Shown here piece by piece: positions 56,200 through 64,000 of a stretch of DNA of 64,000 nt. Positions within the stretch are counted from its first letter, which is position 1, and each line of letters opens with the position of its first letter. Made by a program: the position numbers and the translations under genes. The notes under the pieces are model-generated. The model was not told where the DNA came from. It searched no databases and was given only the letters and a program-made list of their open reading frames with translations. The stretch is taken from positions 123,168,001 to 123,232,000 of the forward strand of contig NC_134137.1 of the NCBI RefSeq assembly GCF_033958435.1. Reading direction: 5' to 3'. The stretch is from Carettochelys insculpta (taxonomy: Eukaryota; Chordata; Testudines; Carettochelyidae).

Positions 56200-58024
56200 T
56201 GTTAATGGCACTAAATTCTCTACCATTCACATGCTGTATGGGTACACACCCTTTCCCTTTCCTATGGTTCAAGCATAACCTTCTTAATATAGGACTCAAT
56301 CTTCCATGGGCTCAGGCATAACCTTGCATTCTGCAGGTTTGTGGGGTCTTTTACCAATGAAAGAGACACACACAGATGTATCCTACTTAACCTTCCTTTT
56401 CTAACAATCACAAAAAACTTGAATGCACACACTAAGCATACAATTCTCAGCATTCCTGATAAGACAGATGAACTTTTCTGGATGGCCAGTCAGTTGGATG
56501 GCCAGTTTCTGCATGATGTCATTGGGAGAGTGCGGAGGTCCGGCAGCTCTGATCTTGGGGCTGTTTCTGGGAATTAGTTCCCAAAGAATATCCTTTTGGA
56601 CCCTGGTTTACACAACTAAACCTGAATCCTACTTAGCTGTACAGTAAGGTCTCAGAGTACTTGAGGGTTCCGTTCCACGTGCCCTCGCGTAAACCTGGGT
56701 TTCGCATAAGTGGAGGTCCGGCTTTTTCCCAGCACAACACACTTTCTGAAGCTGGGGAAGCAGCAGAAAGGTAAGTCTTGGAGTCAGGCGGGGGGGGCAG
56801 TTGGGAAGGGTTAAGTCTGGCAGTGGGTTGGGGCCATGGAAGGTAGGTGGAGGGGAAGGCTAAGGCTGGGGTGGGTTAGGGCTGCTGGAGGGTGAAGTTG
56901 AGCCAGAGCCGTGCATGGGGGTGGTGAGCTGGAGCCCTGCTCAGCTGGTGAGTTGGGCCACGGGGGAGGGGCAATGGGTTGAGCCAGAACCAGAGCCAGG
57001 CACAGGTGGTGAGCTAGCAGCAGGGTTAAAGCGGGGGGTGGGGTGTTGAACCAGAGCCGTGCGGGGCAGGCAGCTTGAACCGGAGCTGCGCATGGGTGGT
57101 TTAACTGGGAGGGAGGTTGAACCGAGTGATGAGGTGTTGAACCAGAGCTGCACAGGGCGGGGGCAGGCGGCTTAAACCAGGGAGGGAGGATGGAACTGGA
57201 GCTGCATGTGGGGGGGGTTTGAACCAGTGTGGGCAGTTTAAACCGGGATGGGGGTTAAGCTGGAGCCATGCATGAGGGGTGGTGAACCAGAGCCAGAGGT
57301 GGGGTTGCGGGTGAGTAGGAGCTATGCACTGGTGGTGAGCAGAGCAGTGAGTGCTGAGCTGGGGCCATGCAGAGCTGGGTGTGTTGAGCCAGGGAGAGGG
57401 AAGGGAGTTAAGAGCAACTGGAAATCACGGTGCAGGGTTTACTGTAGGAATCGGGGTCAGACGCCTAAGAGCAGGGTCACGTACTCTGAGTTCGTTTACT
57501 CTGAGACCTTACTGTACCTTTAATTATTTTACTAAAAATTTTCTATCCAGTCCTAACATACCGTAACAGAATTATCTAGCCAATTATACCCCACCACCTT
57601 AATTGATTTACCCCAAGCAAAATTAATTATACAGCAGACAGAAACATTTAAAAAAACAGACACAGATCATGCAGACAAACAAGAGGAAAGTGAGGACCGT
57701 AATGAAAAACCAATAAAGGAATGAGGATTTCCCACCCCACCTATTGATAAGTAGTTTCTTGCTGAACAGAATGCTATCTAACCAAGTTTTCTTTAACCAT
57801 CTTGAGATCTGTTTCTTTATCTGGTGATACTGAGAGTCATTAGGGCAAGGTTTCCTCCTGAACAACGCTGATATTACACTATTTTAATGTAATTTTGGTT
57901 GAATGTGAGGGCATGATTTCCTGCTACTGAGCAAATGGCTGCGGCTCTTTCGATCTGGCTGCAGATGAAGGCCATAGGCTTTAGGCCTTACAATATGACT
58001 ACAGAAAAAGGCCTTACCCTTACA
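56200..58024 (-). repeat. LTR-like repeat interrupted by a Tigger-like MITE
   Basis: Collinear with 51575-52573. Left part 56200-56641 and right part 57515-58024 flank the nested MITE and together make about 950 bp, close to the 1.0 kb of the other copy. Shared blocks include TTAGCTGTA at the break, TTAATTATACAGCAGACAG and ACCATCTTGAGATCTG. No internal retroviral coding sequence is visible. Confidence 0.7.
56642..57514. mobile_element. Tigger/pogo-like MITE, 873 bp, TA duplication
   Basis: The ends CAGTAAGGTCTCAGAGTA are identical inverted repeats over 18 bp, flanked by TA (56640-56641 and 57515-57516). The interior is a G-rich array of GAACCRGAGC and GGTGAGCTGGAGCC-like units. The related LTR at 52.1 kb shows the uninterrupted site, which confirms the boundaries. 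No transposase. Confidence 0.9.
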
Positions 58025-58916
58025 CCTGTTCGAGCATATAAATAAAATATGCCCATTTCAGGATGGCTTGCTAACTGTGTTTGTGCACCTATTATTTGCG
58101 AGGTGTGTCAGTTGAACTGTAGCTGTACTTTGATTGGATGCAGAAGGAGCATATGGCTCCTACAGTCAAAGTTGTGTACAGTCAGGCATGCACCTCACAC
58201 ACTCAAAGCAAGGGCACATGAAGTGTCACTTCAGTAATACTGGTAGGAATAAAAACCTGCCTACCAAATCTGGCAAGCCTGCATCGGCAAGAGTGAACAA
58301 AATGTCTCACAGACCACACCTAGAACCCCACAGGTTGCCACCACTAGTGCAGACAGTGCTATGTCAACAAGAGAACTTCTCCCATTGGCATAACTAGCAC
58401 CTCAGGGGAGCTGGAGTACCTAAACCAATGGGATAAGTTCTCCCATCAGAACTGACAATATTGTCACTCAACCCTTCAGCAGTGTAGCTACACCCATGCA
58501 GCACTGGAAGTGCAGACAAATCCTACGCTGGGGTAATTCGCCACTAGAAAAACCCCACAAGTCAAAATCCAGACTGTACAGGTTCTTCAACTTTCACACC
58601 TCTTGTTGAAGGACAGGTTCTGCTGCAGTCCACATCTTCAGCACCCCAGTCCTCTTTCCAGATCACCCTTTAAGTTTAAGCCTTTCCAAGACAACAGAAA
58701 AATCCAAACAGAATTTGTTTATCCAAATTTGTAAAAGACTTCAGCCCAGATTTCAGACTCATCCCAGACTTGTCCGTTTCCACCTATTTTAATCCTGAAT
58801 CTTGAATTTCCTTTCCTACTTGGACATGGAGGTGGCGTACCCTGCACCTACTTTCTCCTCTATGTTCCCACTCTGTGCTCTGAAGATAAGGCCTGTTCCA
58901 TCAATCCCTTACTACT
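58025..58916. other. Unassigned sequence
   Basis: About 890 bp. A part near 58380-58560 has CAGTGTAGCTACACCCATGC-like motifs that could be an old MITE. No gene. Confidence 0.4.
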
Positions 58917-59391
58917 AGGGTGATCATATTTTCCCAAAGGGAACACAGGACATTGTATAGCCTGGCTCAAGGTCCCTGGCCCCGACATACGAGTCCCCCC
59001 TACCTCTTGTCCCCTTGGACTGGCTCAAGGTCCCCTTTTTCCCCCGTGCATGAAGCTGACGTGCAAAACCCTGTCATCCAATGGCACACAGCCAGCCTGA
59101 GCCCCCTCTTCTTCTTGCATGTGGGGCTGGCCCAAGACCCTCCCATCATCCTGAGCCACTTTTCCAAGCCCTCTTTTTCACACAGGGCTGTTGTTGCTGC
59201 TTGGTTCTCCCCTCACATGCCTCCATGCCCTGGTATGGGTCACACCCCACTTTGTTTGGCAAAACAGGGCATGTGTACAGTTTGCGCTTGTCAAATATCC
59301 AGTTTTGAAAAAAATAACAACAATAAAAAAGAGACAGCCAAGACAGGGTTTAAAAACGTCCTAGACCAAACAGGACATAGAATTACCCTAC
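58917..59391. repeat. TIR repeat with AGGGTRATYAT ends, 475 bp
   Basis: The left end AGGGTGATCATATTTTCCC and the right end, reverse complemented, AGGGTAATTCTATGTCC form inverted termini. It is flanked by ACT on both sides. The interior is C-rich and noncoding. Same terminal class as 48815 and 51237. Confidence 0.6.
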
Positions 59392-59796
59392 TCACCACCT
59401 CCATGAGCTGTTCCCTGACATCTTCTTGTTCATCAGTGTCTCTTCCTGCTTGACTCCCATTACAGAGCAGCATCTCCTCATACAAATCTGTCAAGACCCT
59501 CCTCAGGCTTTCTGTCTGATTCTAGAATACTCCCCAACTTTACTTTGCTTCCAGCCACTCTTTGTTGGCCTGCCCTCCTCTTCAGTTGAGCCTAATATTA
59601 AATTTGTCCTACTGTCCCTAACTTTCCCCCTTTCCAGGTGGAGCATGCTGGGGGTAACAAGGTACAGAGATTCTTGTTAATCAGTTGCTAGTGTGATGTA
59701 TACACCCCATCCCAGCTACAAGTAAAATGTACTTAGGTGCAAACAATCAATAGATAGATAACATATAATCAAGTAGTGATTTCCCTCTTCTAAACA
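59392..59796. other. Unassigned sequence
   Basis: About 400 bp, no gene or repeat end recognised. Confidence 0.4.
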
Positions 59797-60365
59797 TCAT
59801 AGAATCATAGACTCCTAGGACTGGAAGGGACCCCAGGAGGTCATCGAGTCCAGCCCCATGCTTAAAAGCATGATCAACCCCAACTAAATCATCCCAGCCA
59901 GGTCTTTGCCAAGCTGGGACTTAAAAACCTCTAAGGATGGAGACTTCACCACCTCTTTAGGCAACACATTCCAGTGCTTCACCAGTCTCCTGGTGAAATC
60001 GTTTTTCCTAATATCCAACCTACACCTCTCCCTCTGTAACTTCAGACAACTGTTACTTGTTCTGCCTTCCATCATTACCGAGAACAGCTGCTCTCCATCC
60101 TCTTTAGAGCCCCCCTTCAGGAAGCTGAAGGCTGTTATCAAATCACCCCTCACTCTTCTCTTCCGCAGACTAAACAAGCCCAAATCCCTCAGTCTCTCCT
60201 CATAGGTCATGTGCTCCAGGCCCCTAATCATTTTTGTTGCCTCCTCTGAACCCGCTCCAGTGAGTCCACATCCCTTTCTATACTGGGGGGCCCAGAACTG
60301 GATGCAATACTCCAGATGTGGCCTCACTAGTGCCGAGTAGAGGGGAATAATAGCTAACATCCACC
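59797..60365 (-). mobile_element. CR1 LINE, post-RT region and 3' end
   Basis: A continuous minus-strand frame at 60360-59884 reads PLYSALVRPHLEYCIQFW, KMIRGLEHMTYEERLRDLGLFS, GDLITAFSFLKGGSKEDG, CRLDIRKNDFTRRLVKHWN and LPKEVVKSPSLEVFKSQL, ending at a stop. The 3' end near 59800 shows the CATAGAATCATAGACTCC repeat tail. 5' truncated. The long open frame suggests a younger copy than the others. Confidence 0.93.
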
Positions 60366-61257
60366 CAGATTTCCTTTCATTATTTGAAAAGTAGGTCTTA
60401 GAGAATAATGCTGCAATGCTGAGGTGAAAGAGATGACCAAATGGGGGAAAGAACCTTTAAATTTATAATCAAACAGAGACTAAAAAGGAACAGCTGTAAT
60501 GGAAAGACCTAGAGACAACTAAATTCAGTTTGTGTGACTTTAGTGTAAACTAAGATAACTTTCAAAGCCTCTTTGCTGTTGCAAATAATTGGTGTCGTTT
60601 ACAATGGTTCCAAGCTCACAAAAGTGCAAGTCCTCGTGGCTCAGATCTGAGAATATTCTTCCAATAGATTTGGCACGCCAGGCCACAGCTCTCATGGCGC
60701 TCCTGGTCCCAGAAGCTCTGTGCTCTGCACAGCACTCCCATCGCAGTCTCTGCGAACTACACCCAAGTAGAGCAGCTGTACCTCACACTAACCACATAAA
60801 CTCATTTCATTCATCAAGCTGGTTAAATAATGACCTGTAAAGCTATAAAAAGGAAAAAGTGTGAGTAAGCGGTGGCTTGCCTTGAAGCCAGGAATGTGCC
60901 CGTGCAACAAAAACAGGTCTGTGCAATCTGGAATGTCTACCTCAGAAACCAGAGAATGCTGGAAGAACAAAACAGCAGTATTACAAATGTTACACAGTTC
61001 TTTAGGAGGGATGCCATTTCATATTTTGGTGTGTGTGGGGAACCTGTGCATGGCACAATAGTGTGTGTGGTGGGACGGCAGACTGAGGGCATGGGTGGGG
61101 GCCAAATGAACACAACCGGTTCAGCTGTGTTCCTGAACATCCTCAGTACAAGTCAAGCAACAAATCTGGGTTGGGGGAGGGGAACAGCGACTGATCCTGT
61201 CCACCCTCCTCCATACACATCACCTCTTTCCAGAGGCTACTAAGACATATGAAAACT
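60366..61257. other. Unassigned sequence
   Basis: About 890 bp. Short open frames, no domain. No repeat end recognised. Confidence 0.45.
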
Positions 61258-61956
61258 CTAGATTTTTGGTTGCTAACTTAGCAATTAGCTGACAGGAGCA
61301 CTTAGATATAAAAGAAGGAAAATGAATATTAGATCCACTCAGCTATAATAATAAGGTATTCTGATACCTTGGCCATGTCTACACTAGCCTCAAACTTCGA
61401 AATGGTCACGCAAATGGCCATTTCGAAGTTTACTAATGAAGCACTGAAATGCATATTCAGCGCTTCATTAGCATGCGGGCAGCCGCGGCGCTTCATAATT
61501 GACACGGCTCGTCCCGCCGGGTCTCCTTTTCGAAAGGACCCTGCCTACTTCGAAGTCCCCTTATTCCCTTCTCCTCATGGGAATAAGGGGACTTCGAAGT
61601 AGGCGGGGTTCTTTTGAAAAGGAGCCCCGGCGGGACGAGCCGTGCAGTGGCGAGCTGCGTCAATTTCAAAGCGCCGTGGCCTCCCACATGCTAATGAAGC
61701 ACTGAATATGCATTTCAGTGCTTCATTAGTAAACTTCGAAATGGCCATTTGCGTGGCCATTTTGAAGTTTGGGGCTAGTGTAGACACGGCCCTTGTGACA
61801 AATCGATTAAGGGATACAAGTTAGGCTTAAAATTATAATGTATATTCTTACTTTGTTACTAACTGTGGAGACACACACAGTCTACTCTAAGTCAGCTCTG
61901 GGAGGTGAGTGGGGTCTAGTAGGCTACAGCAGGGAGCAGATACATCTGAGTTAAAT
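61258..61956. repeat. LTR-like repeat segment, paralogous to 47441-47741, with nested MITE
   Basis: Collinear with 47441-47741 apart from the fold-back MITE at 61371-61791. Shared blocks are CAATTAGCTGACAGG, a TATA-like AGATATAAAAGA, TTACTTTGTTACTAACTG and TCAGCTCTGGGAGG. It joins the CR1 fragment at the same point as the other copy. Confidence 0.6.
61371..61791. mobile_element. Fold-back MITE, 421 bp, CTT duplication
   Basis: The whole element is a near-perfect inverted repeat: each half is about 200 bp and contains AAACTTCGAAATGGCCATTT, GAAGCACTGAA, CGGGACGAGCCG-type and GTAGGCRGG blocks. The ends are GGCCATGTCTACAC and, reverse complemented, GGCCGTGTCTACAC, the Harbinger-like terminus of this window. 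CTT flanks both sides (61368-61370 and 61792-61794). The paralogous site at 47574 is empty. Confidence 0.96.
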
Positions 61957-63300
61957 ATAAGAGTGTCAGAATGGCCATACTGAGTCAGCTCAATGGTCCA
62001 TCTAGCCCGGAGTACTGTCTTTCAATAGCAGTCAATGTCAGGTGCTTCAGAAGGCATGAAAAGGAGAGGCAGTCATCAAATCATCCATTTCCTGTCACCC
62101 ATTTCCAGCTTCTGGCAAACAGGAGATTGGGATGCCACCCCTGTCCATCTTGGCTAGTAGCTGTTCATGGATCTATCCTCCTTGAACTTATTTCATTCTA
62201 ATGGGAACCCTATTACACTTTGGGCCTTTCCACTATCCCATGGCAAAGAGTTCCACAGGCTGACTTCAAAAGAAATCATTATTTTATTTGTTTAAAATCT
62301 GCTGCCTATAAATTTCATAGTGTGACCTTCTTGTGTGTTATGTTAGTGATGGAGTAAATTACATTTCCTTATTCAATTTTTTCACGCCATTTAAGACTTT
62401 GTAACTCACTAACATATCCCCCCACCCTTTAATCTTTTCTTTTCAAAGTTGAAAAGTCGCAGTCTTTTTAAAATCTCCTCATATGGAAGCTGTTCCTTAT
62501 CCTTAATCATTTCTTTTGTGCTTCTCTGTACCTTTTCCAAAGCCACAATATCTCTTTTTAGAAGGGGTGACCAGATCTGCATGCACTATTCAAATACGGA
62601 CATACTATGTCTTTATATAAAGGGAATGTGACATTTTCTGTCTTATTACCTTTTCCTTTTCTAATTATTCTGATATTCTGTTAGCTTTTTCAGTTTTCTG
62701 TTGCACATTGAACAGATGTTTTCAGGGCACTCTCCACAATGATTCTAAGATCCATTTCTTGATTGGTAACAGACAATTAAACCCCTATCATTATTGCATG
62801 TACAGTTGGGAGTACATTTTCCCATGCTAGTTACTTTGCATTTATCAACATAGAATCCCATCTGCCTTGTTGTTGCCCCGTCACCCAAGCCATGTCTACA
62901 TTAGCCCAAAACTTCGAAATGGCCAAGTTTACTAATGAAGCTCTGGAATACATATTCAGCGTGTCATTAGAATGCCGGCAGCCATGGCACTTCGAAATTG
63001 CTGCAGCTCGCTGCCACGCAGCTCATTCAGACAGGGCTCCTTTTCGAAAGGACCCTGGCAACTTCGAAATCCCCTTATTCCTACCCGCTATTTTGCGCAT
63101 CTTCATATCATTGGCAAATATTTCCACCTCACTGTTTACCCTTCCTTTCAAGATCATTTGTGAATAAGTTGAACAGCTCTGGTCCCAATACCTACCCCTG
63201 GAGCACACTATTTATTTCCACCTTTTGGTTCCTGTCTTTTAAGTGGAGTTCCTGGCAATGTTTTCATGATCATCTAATAATCCTTTAATTACTTACATGA
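61957..63300 (-). mobile_element. CR1 LINE fragment with a nested half MITE
   Basis: Minus-strand CR1, the same region and junction as 47742-48812 but extending further toward the RT. The 3' untranslated part lies near 61960-62200, the post-RT region near 62200-62880, and RT remnants up to 63300. It is interrupted by half of a fold-back MITE at 62889-63090. All frames are broken. Confidence 0.85.
62889..63090. mobile_element. Left half of the fold-back MITE
   Basis: Starts at AGCCATGTCTACATTAGCCC and follows the left arm of the element at 61371 through TTTACTAATGAAGC, CTTTTCGAAAGGACCCTG and ACTTCGAAATCCCCTTATTC. It stops at the position of the palindrome centre, with the right arm absent. 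CR1 sequence resumes right after. Confidence 0.82.
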
Positions 63301-63466
63301 TAAGCCCTTTTGTATATTAATCACCCTGCCTCCCTCTGCTTACAAACAGCTCCCTGCTCCAAAGGCAAAGCTGGGAGCAACACAAACTCTGTTGCAGTTA
63401 AGGCCTAGCCCCAGAACCAGCTTTTTAGCAGACTGCAAGTATGAAATTCATAATTTCAAACTTCAG
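63301..63466. other. Flank paralogous to about 50440-50560
   Basis: Shares ATTAATCACCCTGCCTC and CTGTTGCAGTTAAG with the flank of the first paralogous segment. No gene. Confidence 0.45.
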
Positions 63467-63551
63467 GGCTATGTCTAGACTAGGGATTTTTTTTGTTTTT
63501 CTGCAAAACAGCCATTTTGCTGACAAAAGACAGAGTGTCCAGATTCGTAAG

Positions 63552-63731
63552 AGCAATGAAGGGTCCTGTGGCACCTTATAGCCTAACAGAAAAGTTTTGA
63601 GCATGAGCTCTGATGAAGTGAGTCTGTGCTCACGAAAGCTCATGCTCAAAACTTTTCTGTTAGTCTATAAGGTGCCACAGGACCCTTCGTTGCTGTTACA
63701 GATCCAGACTAACACGGCTACCCCTCCCATA
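63552..63731. repeat. Head-to-head inverted pair of hammerhead-like repeats inside one target duplication
   Basis: The left arm (antisense) starts at AGCAATGAAGGGTCCTGTGG and runs to GAGCATGAGC. The right arm (sense on +) has CTGATGA, stem II, GAAA and GTTAGTCTATAAGG and ends at GACTAACACGGCTACCCCTC. CAGATTCGTAAG (63540-63551) and CAGATTCCTAAG (63732-63743) flank the pair, an 11 of 12 match. The arrangement mirrors 14350-14556, here with the complete 3' end on the right. Confidence 0.87.
63610..63647 (+). ncRNA. Hammerhead-ribozyme-like motif between two inverted arms
   Basis: CTGATGA at 63610-63616, an extra A, GTGAG/CTCAC stem with loop TCTGTG, GAAA at 63634-63637, GC-TCAT-GC and a TC ending at 63647. 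The inverted left arm lies directly upstream, so its GAGCATGAGCT can pair with AGCTCATGCTC and compete with stem III. Activity untested. Confidence 0.5.
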
Positions 63732-64000
63732 CAGATTCCTAAGGGCATTCTGTCGACAGTAAGTCAACAGAACGCAGCACTTTTGTCACCACTGTACCCT
63801 GATCACCATGAGGAAGAACACCTCACTTAACAGAGATCTGTCAACAAAAAGCCACTCTGGATATTTCAGGGGACCCTCTGTCAACAGAATGGGCTTCCAG
63901 GACACTGGGCAACTCTGTTTGTTGTGCTTTTGATTGGCTGTTTTGTGGCTCTCTGTTGACAGAGTGGATGGCTCTTGTGATCTGCTTGGCAATCTGGCTG

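Larger units (their letters stand above)
63467..64000 (-). mobile_element. CTGTTGACAG-type MITE, cut by window end, with nested repeat pair
   Basis: Begins GGCTATGTCTAGACTAG and contains repeated CTGTCAACAGA/CTGTTGACAG motifs. The GGCTTCCAGGACACTGGGC block is the reverse complement of one in the MITE at 11950-12395, so it lies in the opposite orientation. The repeat pair at 63552-63731 is inserted inside it. It continues past the window. Confidence 0.82.

Noticed and set aside
51575..58024. A complete endogenous retrovirus between two LTR-like repeats
   Set aside because: Both LTR-like repeats have the same orientation, but the 3.6 kb between them holds a Tigger end, a CR1 and AT-rich sequence, with no gag, protease, pol or env trace.

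Overview
This 64 kb window looks like repeat-rich nuclear DNA of an amniote, most probably a turtle. The signs are many CR1 LINE pieces, PIF/Harbinger DNA transposons carrying a Myb-like gene plus a HARBI1-type transposase, hAT and Tigger-like MITEs, and a short repeat beginning around GGTAGCCGTGTTAGTCTG that is very common in turtles. A softshell turtle is possible, but that is a guess from repeat content. I see no convincing host exon, tRNA, rRNA, CRISPR array or prokaryotic feature. Almost all long open frames are transposon genes or chance frames in GC-rich repeats.

Layout. 0-1.4 kb: CR1 split by an insertion. 2.6-12.4 kb: MITEs with Harbinger-like ends and a broken LINE (3.8-5.3 kb) with a reverse transcriptase core and a C-terminal zinc-finger-like tail. 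14.0-17.1 kb: CR1 end, a head-to-head repeat pair, a second LINE remnant, a partial hAT. 20.7-24.6 kb: full-length Harbinger copy with TTA target duplications, a Myb-like pseudogene on + and a spliced transposase pseudogene on -. 25-28 kb: MIR-like, CR1 and Tigger-like repeats. 28.1-30.0 kb: truncated Harbinger with transposase on +. 32.0-34.9 kb: three hAT-type elements. 35.4-39.4 kb: the best Harbinger copy (3,996 bp, ATA duplications), whose two-exon transposase has one visible nonsense codon. 40.2-40.9 kb: Penelope-like RT remnant. 42.4-45.3 kb: hAT element and a long CR1. 47-64 kb: two paralogous LTR-like/CR1 segments about 13.8 kb apart, two related LTR-like repeats, Tigger-like MITEs, more CR1, a near-perfect fold-back MITE, and a MITE carrying a nested head-to-head repeat pair.

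How the parts work together. In Harbinger elements the Myb-like protein and the DDE transposase are both needed. Here they are convergent inside shared terminal inverted repeats, and many MITEs in the window carry similar termini, so they were plausibly moved in trans. The most unusual signal is in the short repeats at about 14.4, 17.0, 25.9, 31.2, 39.5, 41.6, 45.8 and 63.6 kb. They share a hammerhead-ribozyme-like arrangement: a CUGANGA box, one extra A, a variable stem II, GAAA, then a minimal stem III. Three of them are inverted pairs with the ribozyme ends together, and two of these pairs lie whole within target-site duplications. A Penelope-like RT remnant lies in the same window, and Penelope-like elements are known to carry hammerhead motifs.
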